Shown here piece after piece: positions 1 to 10,500 of a DNA stretch of 27,572 nucleotides. Source of the stretch: Gnetum montanum (taxonomy: Eukaryota > Streptophyta > Gnetopsida > Gnetales > Gnetaceae); contig MNCI01028426.1 of the NCBI GenBank assembly GCA_015680685.1, positions 18,915 to 46,486 on the forward strand, in the 5' to 3' direction. Every line of letters starts with the position of its first letter. The stretch's first letter is position 1. Made by a program: the position numbers and the translations under genes. The notes under the pieces are model-generated. The model did no database searches and was not told the DNA's origin. It worked only from the letters and a program-made list of their open reading frames with translations.

Positions 1-848
1 AGGGTTCACAGATGTGGCACCCACATCAGCGGCGACCATGGCGGTTGTGGTTGTGTAAAATGAATCCATTGATCAAGTAGATTACTCGACGATAAACGAC
101 TAGATCTAAAAGAAAAAATGATGGACAAATAAGATTGCGGTTAGGCTTTCTACCCTGCAGAATCCCAAAGGAATCGTTAAAGTAACCGATCTACACCACA
201 CGAATATTCGTAACCTTCCCTAGAGGTATTACGTTCATGTTTTTGACAATGCGGGTATAGATCGCTAACAGGGCTACCCAAAAAATACGGATCGGAGCCT
301 AGGCCCTCCTTCTAGCGCTAGAAAACTGAAACGACGGAAAATGTCGGCAGCTAGAATACCAAACAAAATCCGTGTATATAGTCTTAACCATGGATCCGTG
401 CGAGGGCTGTGCTAGAGAAAATGAATCCGCAGTGCCCTGAACGGTCTTGTCGATCAGACAGGGACTTACTAAATCAGTAAACCGAGGGAGATTATGAATA
501 TTCTCGTGGCACGATTTGATTCGACAAGTCACGAAATGAGAGAAACACGATGTAGATAGATCAAAATAATGATAACTTTAACATGATAAAAGGAATCAGA
601 CACGAGAGAAACACGTGATTTCAAGATCTATGGTTTCACCCGAGAAGATGAGTATTCTGTATATCAAGTTACACTGGGGAGACCCCGATTGTCTCGTGTG
701 AAGCAAACATAGAATAACAAGAAAACTGTCTAAGCAGAAATATAGAATGGAGTCTGATCTACCTCGTAGGCCAGAGATGGGATGCAAGGAAGGTCAAGTT
801 CTGACATCTATCGATCAACTGCTTCTGATCAATAGAGCTCACAAACCA
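1..848 (-). mobile_element. Leader and gag start of a second tandem copy
   Basis: Positions 1 onward match 15935 onward at about 95% identity, and the match covers more than an LTR. It includes the gag initiation codon (minus strand at 69, matching 16003), the first 23 gag codons and the long leader. The left LTR therefore leads into the internal region of another copy in the same orientation, which continues beyond the window. The likely cause is unequal recombination giving LTR-internal-LTR-internal tandems; an assembly join at a repeat is the alternative. The split between leader and LTR at 848/849 is tentative. Confidence 0.7.
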
Positions 849-1101
849 TGCCAGATGATCTCTCGATCTCTGATTTGCTCCTTTTACCTTGGGTAGTTTC
901 TGTTCGAAACTGCCAATGATCACCAATGGAGAAAGTTGTGACTTCGCCAAAGGGCCAATCACTCCTGCTGGCAATGCTCAAGCGAAATGTTTCTTGCCTC
1001 TGCTCAAAGATAGTGCTGCCAAAAGATTGCCAAAAATGCTGCTCTCTTTCTCTGTCTCTTCCTATACCTCCGTCATCCCCGTTTTTCTTCGCCAACTGGG
1101 A

Positions 1102-1109
1102 TATTTATA
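1102..1109 (-). promoter_or_regulatory. TATA box of the left LTR
   Basis: Same TATAAATA as at 17028-17035. Because the left LTR is followed by another gag start, this copy could have served as the promoter of the next tandem element. Confidence 0.6.
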
Positions 1110-1208
1110 GGTTTGACAATACGTGGAGAAGGCATGGCTGTGATGACACGTGTTTCAAACCCTTCGGAAGATCGTTAACTTGATCATCCTTGTGCTGAAA
1201 TTCGTGAC

Positions 1209-1726
1209 TACGCACAATACGTGCATCTGCATATTGTGCGTATGAATAACAAATGTGGATCGGGCATGTCTTAATTGATTTTGGGCTACATTACACTCGT
1301 GTGCATTGCGTCATGTACAAGAGTGTAATAAAGCACAAAAGTGATGGGCCCAAGTTGCTTTACGCTCATTCACGCTATCAAGCGTAGTGAAGCGTAAACA
1401 ATGATTAACTGGGCGATGAATTACGCTGACATATGCTGCGTTGCGTCACGAGCGTAACTTGACCAATCTGCAAGAAAGAGAAAAAAAAAGTTGATCTGTT
1501 GCACTTTCTTTGGATCTTCTTTGACGCTTTCGAAGGTCATTACGCTGCCTTGCGTATCAGAGCGTAATCCTGCTCTTGGACAAAAGACTTAGTGGAATAC
1601 ACGAGAGATCACATATTATGCTGCTTAGGCCTTAAGCTTTGCCAAATCTGCTGAAGTAAACCGCCTTCGAATATCAGACTATGTTACGCAAAGCACCATT
1701 ACGCTATGTTGCGTGCTATAGCGTAA
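1209..1726. repeat. Six GCGTAA-type inverted repeats in U3 (left LTR)
   Basis: Six consecutive short inverted repeats with perfect arms. H1: 1209-1219 with 1232-1242 (11 bp, TACGCACAATA). H2: 1290-1298 with 1321-1329 (9 bp). H3: 1359-1366 with 1391-1398 (8 bp), with an inner 5 bp pair. H4: 1421-1427 with 1451-1457 (7 bp). H5: 1539-1546 with 1561-1568 (8 bp). H6: 1699-1707 with 1718-1726 (9 bp). Most arms are TTACGCT paired with AGCGTAA, and loops of 10-24 nt often hold TGCGT. All lie upstream of the TATA box in U3. Confidence 0.85.
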
Positions 1727-1897
1727 AGACGGAAAACATAATAAGATAGGAAATTTGCTAAAGGAAATCGAAGTCTTGATGCCGCGCACCTCCTTGTCTT
1801 GCCTTGCCTTGTTCTCCTTTCTGGAATTCTGTCATATACTTTTGCCCGAATCGTGAATCTTCACCTGAGGCCGACTCGCAATTTTCACGGTGTTTCA

Positions 1898-3053
1898 ATG
1901 GCCTCTCTTTGTTGACGGTTAGAGGGCTTGCCTGAAAGACGTCGACAAAGAATACGAAACACCGGATTGGTAAAAGCACTAATAGCGTTCATCAATGGTT
2001 ACTCAAGTGTCGCCCTGTCAACATAGAAGAGCAAAGATGGGGGAAATAGAAGATATGATGGTACAAGAGGAAACAGGTTCAGGGAAGACCCAAATGAGTA
2101 AGGATGGCTTTTTCACGCATAAGCAGTTAGGCTTTCTCCTGCAGGTGCATTAGCATGGAGTTATGCTGTCATTTTGTAGATGAAGGGGCTGCATAGACGA
2201 ATTGTGTTACATCTGCACGGCCTGGGTGGATGTGTTTCACCCATTTTGCCAACCCCATTTTTTTGAGCATCCATTAGGCGAATTGCGTTACGCCGGTTTA
2301 TGGACTTGATTGTAATGCGATGCGGAAAACGGGTGCTGCGTGCGTAGATTTTGCAAACGGGAAGTAGATGGTAGAGATGAAGTGCAATAAGAGCTGAGGG
2401 TAGGATTATAAGGGGAACAGGGATGCACTTCTAAGTGGATAGGCTAACCTGAGCAGCCATTTCAAAACGCTGTTTGTGCTTCACCACTCCGATGAATGCA
2501 TTTTTGAACGACATCCTTGAAGCAAGTAACCTGCAACCAAAGGAGAAAACAGAGGATACCATTGCTCGTGCGAATCGCGGGCGAGGTTGTTGAAACAAGT
2601 GCCATTAGAGGCAAGATGAAGTGATCGGGCCATGAAGGAGGAACTGTAGCATGAGGCTAGAGTTTTCACCCTTGACGCTCGGCCCAACATATTTCCGCCA
2701 AAGATCATTAGACTCGGCGCACCTGACTGGTTATGTAAAGGACCAGCCAGATGAATCTGTGAAGCCAGGGCCTGATAGCGATGATGAGCGTATATCCCCA
2801 AAGTCGTAATTGATGGGAACACCTTTGGGGCTCCGGGCAGCGGAACTAACCTCTCAGAGGTACCACCGCTGGAATGGGTGCGGTAACGGTATCTTCGAGG
2901 GGTCAGTAGTATGCCCTTCGGCACATCCGAGAGATCAGCAGAATGCCAGTGAGGTAGTGACGCTGGAGCTGTCTCAGCGTCCCACCCCGCTTGTCTTGCG
3001 GCTGCACAGAGAATATCATGTTCGCTTGACTTGCATGATGGCAGCTTATGCAT
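1898..3053 (-). other. 3' noncoding region of the Tat element
   Basis: About 1.15 kb before the 3' LTR. A minus-strand frame of 190 codons is open at 2481-3053, but it shows no domain, low-complexity segment or membrane segment that I recognise, and may be chance. A purine run AAAGAGAGG (minus strand, plus positions 1902-1910) ends 4 nt before the LTR and is the likely polypurine tract. One GCGTTACGC lies near 2285. Confidence 0.5.
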
Positions 3054-3546
3054 CCCAGTTTTAAGTCCTGGTAGACTACCGTTGCTGGTTTTAAGTATCA
3101 GCAGACCATGGTTCCAGTTTAAAGTCTGGGCAGACCAAGAAATGCTAGTTTTACGTCATAGCGGATGGTGGCAGGGCTGATTTATGGTCTCAGTAGACCA
3201 TGCTGTGGATGTCAGTTTCATGTCATGACCCAGGGACAAGTCTGTGCTGGTTTTACGTCTCATCAGATGGTTGCTTACCTTTGCCAGTTTTATGTCATGA
3301 CGGACAGCCGATGCCAGTTTAGCATCATGGCGGACGCATGCAAAAGATGCCAATTTGTCATCTTGGCGGACCTGTATAACATTGTTAATTTTACGTCGTA
3401 GCGGACGGTTACAACTTGCCAGTTTTGCATCGTGGCAGATAGTCAGTGCCAGTTTAGCGTCGTGGCAGACGCGTGAAGGGAGTGCCAGCTTTACATCATA
3501 GAGGACGTTTGTTGCCAATTTAACATCATAGTGGATGATTATTGCC
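3054..3546 (-). repeat. Degenerate tandem array downstream of pol
   Basis: About a dozen or more diverged units around AGTTTTACGTCATGGCGGAC on the plus strand. On the minus strand 3156-3548 is open for 130 codons with a recurring peptide like HDAKLA; the conserved Lys recurs ten times at spacings of 10-12 codons, so unit lengths stay multiples of three in this stretch. Tandem repeats in the 3' region are known for Tat-lineage elements. Whether the peptide is made is unknown. Confidence 0.8.
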
Positions 3547-3574
3547 ATACCTGATGTTCACACTGGAGATGCAA

Positions 3575-6500
3575 CTATATGTAGTATCGCTTCAGATATA
3601 TATGATTGACAGGGTTTGGTAACTTGTTGCCGTCGACATCCGCTAACTTGAATGCTCCATTGTTATACGCGTCAGTCACCAAGAAAGGGCCCTCCCAGTT
3701 TGTAGAGAATTTTTCTACTGGTTCGCGAATGGCCTTGAGAACCAAATCTCCCTTCTTGATCGGACGTTGTTGAAGGTTGTGACGATGCTTTTGCCTCTTC
3801 TTGTCTTAATACTTTTCGATTGTATCAAGCGTCTATATTCGCTTCTCTTCTACTGAGTCCAAATCCATGATCCGAGACTCGGTGTGTTGTGCCTCATTTA
3901 TAATCGTGGAGAGGACCATTCTCAGAGAAGGAATTTGCAACTCGAGGGGCAGCACTGCCTCGGATTCGTAGACTAGGCTATAGGGCGTACCGTCTGTAGC
4001 TGTCCTACATGTAGTGCGATATGCCCATAGCACATAGAGGATTTTTTCATGCCACTGTCTTTTGTTGCTGTCGAGCATTTTCTTGAGCAGATTGATGATG
4101 ACCTTGTTTGTTACTTTAGTTTGACCATTCGCTTATGGATAGTAGGGCGAGGAAAAAGATTGTTTAATGCCAAGGTTATCACAGAAGGATTTGGTTTCCG
4201 TACTACTAAACTGCGGCCCATTGTCGGTTACGATAGTCATTGGGAGACCAAATCTGGTTACAATGTTGTCTAGGATGAAATGGAAAATCTGTTAAGATGT
4301 GATCTTCCTTAAAGGAATAATCTCTACCCACTTCGTGAAGTACTCAGTAGCGGTAATTATGAAGCTGTGACCTATGAAAGATTTTAGCGTGATGGGACCT
4401 ATAATGTCTAGTCCCCATCGTTGAAAGGGCCATGTTATCTGAGTCATATGTAACTCTATAGGCGACACGTGTATAAGATTTGTGTGACATTGACACGTGT
4501 CACAAGTTTTAACCTTTGTCAGGCAATCTTTTTCGATGTGTGGCCAGTAGTACCCTAAGTGGTGAATTTTTGAGGCCATAACCCGTGGTGCTACGTGTCC
4601 TCCGCATAATCCCTCGTGAACCTCGCCAACGATACGCTGTGCTTGGTCCTTGTTAACACAAGTTAGCAGCACTCCATCAAAAGAGCGTCTACAAAGAGTA
4701 CTGTCTCCTATGATTATGTACTACCTAGCTTGCTTGCGGATTGCATCTTTCTGCGCGCGTGTTAATTCGTGCGGTAGCTTGCCTTGTAAGAGGTAAGTTT
4801 TAATGTTGTCATACCATTCTGGCATGCTTTCTTCGAGAAGAGAAGATATTTGTGCTGCCTGAATGATAGGATCTGTACAATTTGTTATTAAATTAGGACA
4901 AGTGTCGAGTAGATGTGAGGGCACGTTTAAGGCCAACGTAGCCAGTGCATCGGCCAGTGTGTTATCATTCCGTGGCACGTGTTGGGCATCGATGGTCGCG
5001 AATTGCTTCAGAAGATCTTTAGCCATATCGCAGTAGGGCTGCAAATGTGCAGCTTTGCAGGCGTAGACTCCTGTGATCTGATTGATGATGAGCATCGAAT
5101 CACCCCTAACTGCCAAGTGTCGAACATCGAGTTCGCTTGCAACTAGTAATCCTCTGAGGAGCCCCTCGTACTCTGCCACATTATTCGTATAGGGGAAGGT
5201 CAGGCGATAAGTGTGAAGATGCACATCCTCAGGTGATAGCGTAATAACAGTGGCAGCACTGCCACCTCTAGTGGTTGAAGCTCCGTCGAAATACAACGTC
5301 ACTTCGGGGCCTGTTAAGACAGGGCTTACACTATGTACATATTCATCTGGAAATTCAGGCTCTATGGTTGCCTGACTGTCAATAGGAGATGTTACTAATT
5401 GGTTAGCTATCGCTTGGCCCTTCATAGAAGATTGGCCAATGTAATGAAGATCGAATTCTGCCATGATAACCTTCCAATGAGCTATTTTGCTACTTTCATA
5501 TAAGTTATGCGTAATGGCCCTAAGGATGTTATTTTTACAGATGATGTTAACTTGGCTACCGAAGAGATAATGTCTGCACTTCTTGAGTGTAAATACTAAC
5601 GCTAAGCAGTTATGCTCTACTTCGTTATACCTCGTTTCATATGCATATAGAGCGTGACTCAAGTAGTAGATGGGTACTTCCAACCCATCATCCCTCTTTT
5701 GACAAAGTAATGCTGCTAAGGCTACGTCTGAAGTTGCAAGATAGATATAGAATGGTTGATCCCTTTGCGGCGCGAAAACTGTTGGCAAGCGTTGAAGCTC
5801 TTGCTTCAAGTTGTCAAACGCACGCTGACAATCGTCCGTCCATTCGAAATTAACCCCCTTTTTAAGCAAATGTTGCATAGGGTGTAACTTATCGGTTAAT
5901 CTCGAAATGAACTGCCTGATAAACTGTAACCTCCCCTGTAATCCGCATAATTGCTTAAGACTTGTAGGGGGTGCCAATTCAACAATGGCTTTGACTTTGT
6001 CAGGGTCTATGCGTATGCCAGCTTCCGATACCACAAAACCTAGCATGCGTCCGGTTTTGACTCCTAACACACTTTTTGGGTTAAGTCGGAGGTCGTATTT
6101 AGAGCATCTTTTGAGGACTAACTCCAGATCTTCTGAATGATCTTCAGACTTTAAAGACTTAACAGCTATATCGTCAACGTAATCATTCAATCTCCCTAAG
6201 AGGTAATCACTAAAGATGTATGTCATAGCTCGCTGATATGTTGCTCCAACATTTTTTAAGCCAAAAGACATCATGATGTAGCAAAAGGTCCCCCAGGGTG
6301 TCATAAACGTTGTTGTTAGCTGGTGCTCTGGGTTAATGCGTATTTGATTGTAGCCTGAGAAGCCGTCCATGAAGGACAAAAGTGCATGCCCAACAGTTGT
6401 ATCCATCAATTGGTCGATACTCAGCAATGGGAAGTTATCCTTGATTGTAGCTTTGTTCAAGTCCTGAAAGTCTATACAAATGTGTATTCCTCCTGTCTTT

Positions 6501-7051
6501 TTGGGAACTACTACAATATTGGATACCCAGTTCGAGTAATCAACCGCGTGAATAAAAACTACCTAGTACAGCTTAGTGATTTCATCACGCACTGCTAGCG
6601 CGACTTCTGGCTTGATCTTTCGTGCTTTTTGTCTAACGGCTTTGATATGAGGATCTAGGATTATGTTGTGTTGAATTAATCTTGGGTCTAGTCCTGGCAT
6701 ATCCTCGTATGACCATGGAAACACTGTGATGTTACTCTGGAGGACCTGTTTTATGTTATCATGTGCCTTTTGGTCTAATAGAGAACTAACCTTGAGAGTT
6801 TTAGTCTCGCCCCTATGCGTAACCACAGAAATCTCATTAAGTGGATCTTCGGTTACATCTCCAACTTCCAGATCTAGCGTGCGCGTCAATTGCTCTGGCC
6901 AGTCTAGAGATGTTTTTGACGTTGCTATGATTGCATTATTAAGGGCTAGGTTAGTTTCTATTAATGTAGGATCAAGCTGTCTAATGATTTCACCATGTAG
7001 GCTTGTTAAACCTAGCGGTGCAGACAACATTTTGTCCATCTGTGGATTATC
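3575..7051 (-). pseudogene. pol: pol: RT, RNase H, archaeal-type RNase H, integrase
   Basis: About 1159 codons in one frame with no frameshift. RT: SYEDMPGLDP near 6700, IVVVPKK, DFQDLNKA, FSGYNQI near 6350, FGLKNVGATYQ, and the catalytic YVDD near 6180. RNase H follows (YLATSDVALAALL near 5730, TRYNEVEHNCLAL near 5630). A second, archaeal-type RNase H starts at VTLYFDGASTTRGG near 5290 with NNVAEYEGLLRGLL near 5180. Integrase: HHCC zinc region (HEGLCGGH, CDTCQCH), DDE core with WGLDIIGP near 4410 and VTDNGPQF near 4225, then NGQTKVTNK at about 4105-4130, where Lys replaces the catalytic Glu. A GPF module ends the protein. Internal stops lie at 6563-6565, 4718-4720, 4289-4291, 4133-4135 and two near 3830 and 3805. 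The proposed first codons follow a splice acceptor at 7052. Confidence 0.9.
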
Positions 7052-7070
7052 CTGCAAAAGTGTCAAATGC
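7052..7070 (-). promoter_or_regulatory. Candidate splice acceptor before pol
   Basis: On the minus strand a pyrimidine-rich stretch ends in ACACTTTTGCAG just before the RT coding frame. Ogre elements are known to splice an intron between protease and RT. I found no convincing donor near the protease end (12250-12500), so the intron is an inference. Confidence 0.4.
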
Positions 7071-7533
7071 GAGAGTAATTAGAAGGATACTAAGTTTGAT
7101 GTGATAAGTGTTGAACGAATACGTTTAGTGTAGTGTACAAGAAGTGACGTGACATTGCTGCGTAAAGGTAACTGAATTTTAAAGTTTGCGAACAGCCTAT
7201 AATTAATGAGATCTGATTACGAGGAGATAAGATACAGTAATTTAGGGTCATTTCAGACCGTAATGCGTGTGATATCTGGTGCAATTAATGCCTTGATCCT
7301 CGGGTTCCAGCTCATACTGACACCAACATTTGGGCAAGTCTCGTTGAAATCGGGTATCAAGTCGATTAAATTTTGCATATAAGTAAGCAGTTTTCAGTAA
7401 GAACGGGCTGTTGGCTGTCGCGAATTTGAAGTTCTAACTGTTACAAAGCAAGAGGAAGAGGAGAAGAAGATTAGAGCGTGTAGTTTGCAAAGACGTGAAA
7501 GTGCGAAATTGTGAAGGTTTTGAAACTGTGATA
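7071..7533 (+). promoter_or_regulatory. Putative promoter and 5'UTR of the antisense gene
   Basis: Noncoding on both strands; it separates pol and the antisense gene head to head. A plus-strand TATAAG at 7378-7383 stands about 150 nt before the ATG, with a weaker TATAATTA near 7197. One GCGTAA lies near 7162. No transcript evidence is available. Confidence 0.35.
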
Positions 7534-10500
7534 ATGACACCTAAAGTGAAACGGAAGAACGCAAAATTGACTAAAATCGACGAGGTGCAAGAGAATCTGC
7601 AGCGCGCTTCGCAGGCGGTGGTCGAAGTGAGGGACCCTACGGCTTTGAACCGGTAGGCCATTCCTTGCATACTTGTGTTGTTTTAGTAGTGTTTATTCCT
7701 GTAGCGTTGTTCGCGTAAATGAGGGTTTTAGATTATGGACCTTGCGTTAAGATGAGGGTTTAATGGGGTGCGTTTATTGTCGTTGTCGGGGACAAACCTT
7801 GCGCTGTTGCAAGGGTTTGGGCGATTCCGGAATGAATAGTTAAGCGTAATTTGTAGGTTTCCTGTATTTAAACATGCAAATGTGAATCTAGACATTGATC
7901 TGTTTATTGCGTTTTCTGTACAGTGTTATGCTAAAACCTGTCTTGATCGTCTAAGATATCGTTGGGGTTTTATGCTGCATAAACCCAATCGTACCTAATG
8001 TCCCTCCCCTGCAAACTCAGTTGCATGGGAAGGCCATATGGTTTCGAAAGGGTGCGCTGGAGTTTCTGCAGTTTTTACTGCATAACTACAACGTTATTAT
8101 ATGGTCTAATTTGTCAGGGGATATTGCTGGTGCCATTTTGGAGCACCTGTTAGTGGGTTCCGCATAGGGAATTTTGGCTTTCTTGACAGATGGAGCCATC
8201 GATACTAGTCATCCCGAGGACCGAGACCTTAGCGCCTGAGGTTTGAGGTGGTTAGGCTGGATCTGGGAAACGGCCCAGTTTAGTTGCTACCATGCATACA
8301 ACACCTTGTTCGTGGCTCGTCATGTCTCGACCTATTTCCAGAACCCACCAGGCACTGTGTACTACTCAGGCAGGTAAGTGGTTTTGTTAGCTATATTGTC
8401 ATTATATGTCTATTTTCTAAGTTTTGTAAAACGTAAGACGAACCTATGTGGTATGGTACAGGTTTTTTATCCATGAAAACAGGTTGGTAGGTGATGGCGA
8501 TACCTTGTCATGGATCGAAACGGCAATAAAGGCATTTACCTAGACTAGCAACGTACGTGCTGGTGTGATGGGGCAGATCGGATTCGACATTCGTGAGTAC
8601 CCCACTCGTTACGTTGACGCTTTCGAGAATTGCCAGAGTCTCGGGTGGCTACATGACGATTGGACCTTGGATCCACCCCTTACCGTTGCGGACGTGCAGA
8701 GGAAACTTCCTCCATTTCCTTTGCCATTTGGACCTGGTAAAACTGCTGCGTATTCTATTGTTGCGTGGTGTAATTGTGAATTGTGAATGTTGCGTAATGA
8801 TGTTTTTGTTTGACCTATGTTGTACATTGTTCAGTCAGGGAATCCCGGGAGATTACCCTTACAATTTTTGGCTGCGAGGCGAATACCATCCACTTCCGCT
8901 ATGGTGACATCAAGGATGCACAACGCTGGCTTGGCCACGCGGCAGCCCCAGTTGCGATGGTCTCCAAGATACAAGAGGCGAGGCTAATGCATCTACTTTT
9001 AGCCGCGACCCCTGATGTCCCCGCCAACGAAATGTTAACACTGGTCAACTCCTTCAGCGAAAGGGCAGAGCGTTTTTGCACGCGCGTGCATCACGTACGT
9101 GTAAGTTTTGACATTGACGCTCAGCTCTTTGAAGATCTTTTCGGCGTCCCCTCTGACGGTCTTCCCATAGAGGAAAAGGCGAAGAGGAGTCTCGACTGCC
9201 AAAAGTGGCTGGAGGAGTGGGTAGGGGTCAAGAAGGAGCCTAAAGGGATCCCTTGTGAAAAAATCAAACTAGAAATCGCCAAGACAGTTTATCCCCTTTT
9301 TCGGGCCCAGGCTTTCCCCAAAACACTCTCGCAGGGGTGATTCTTTTCCATAGAGCAGACCCGTATTATGTGGGAGGTTATCAAAGAAGGGACCTAGTTC
9401 AACTGGGCAAGCTATTTTGTTGAGGGGCTACGCACTGAGATGATCAAGCTTCGCAAGAAGCTCAAGTCTCGTTTTAACGTGCATTACGCCTTCTTCATAG
9501 CCTACCTTGGGCGTTTTGCTGAATTCTTGGTCATCCAAAGGAATGGGGTCTGGGTGCAGCAAGACCGCGACCAGCTATCCAGACCTTAGATTACCCACAT
9601 TTTCAGCACTACGCGTGGACAGGATCCCCCGGAAGGGATTGGGGACTCTCTGTCTATAACAACCAGAGATTTGGCGGCGTCTCGAATGCGAGGCCCCGAC
9701 AGCGTAGGCGGGATAATGCCTACTTACACTGGCGATGCCTCACGAGGGAAACGTTTGGTGGTAGAAATTGTAGAACTTGCAGCTCGGCGTAAAAGGCTTA
9801 ATATAACCGACGCCTCTACGGAGCCTGGGAGTGGCACAGGTCGAACTATGGAAGTCAGAGTTCAACGGAGTAAACCTCCGCCTGGTAAGCATGAAAGAAA
9901 TGTATTGAAAGTTGTATTACGCAATGTTTATTTAGGATATTTTAAATTGTCTTAAGCATGTTATGTGATATGACCAGAAAAAGTTACGGAGTAGCTAACC
10001 CCTGAAACAGGGGCAATGATATTAAGTTACGAGGAAGGGGCCCCAGTTTTAGAAAAAGAAGTCCCAGCTGTTAGGGTGAGCCACGCACAGATTCTTGTGC
10101 GTGAGGAGGCCCCAGCTGTTGAGACAAGCGATGCACAGACTCTTGTGCGTGAAGAGAGGGAGGAGGCAGAAGATGTTGGCGGGCTCCCCACTGTTACTGG
10201 CAGAGGTAATGAGCGTGTTGGAAACTTTGAAGAGTTCTGTTAATAATTAGGATTTTTAACTTAACTACGCTACAGGAGAAGAGGATACATCCACATCCGC
10301 CGCTGTGAGCAGAGTGTGGAGAGACTTCCTTGACAAATTCGCCTTCATGGAAGACGTTGTCAGCGATATGATCGAGTGCCTCGAGCACGTCGATCCTGAA
10401 GCTGGTACGTTGTAGCTATAATAGGTTTATTTCATCGTACAGTGGTAATGTGTCATATACATTGATAATGTTTGCTGTTAGGAGCTCGCCTCCGATGGGA

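Larger units (their letters stand above)
849..1897 (-). repeat. Left LTR (3' LTR of the Tat element)
   Basis: This is the direct-repeat partner of 16783-17824. The right edge is clear: homology to the other copy stops after TGTTTCA at 1897, so on the minus strand the LTR starts TGAAACACC. The left edge is chosen at TG after a CCA (846-848), giving TG...CA ends and about 1.05 kb, but the homology continues further because of the tandem arrangement. It contains a minus-strand TATA box (1102-1109) and a cluster of inverted repeats in U3 (1209-1726). Over 470 nt of the adjoining leader that I compared by eye, the copies differ at about 24 sites (about 5%), mostly transitions. Confidence 0.75.

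Noticed and set aside
829-1183. Overlapping short open frames inside the LTR/leader, also near 16815-17109
   Set aside because: Present in both copies only because the sequence is duplicated; no domain, different strands overlap, and they cross the promoter and start region.
3054-3546. CRISPR-like array
   Set aside because: Units are diverged, adjacent and without unique spacers, and the context is a plant retroelement.
5641-5853. Plus-strand frames antisense to pol (also 5907-6140, 6726-7082)
   Set aside because: Shadows of the RT and RNase H coding frame on the other strand.
8118-8373. Alternative exon starts at 8118 (after TTGTCAG) and 8190 (after TTCTTGACAG)
   Set aside because: The same frame is continuous from 7924 through both sites, and the 7923 acceptor keeps phase with exon 1. 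The other choices lose the HAD-like segment and do not avoid all stops.
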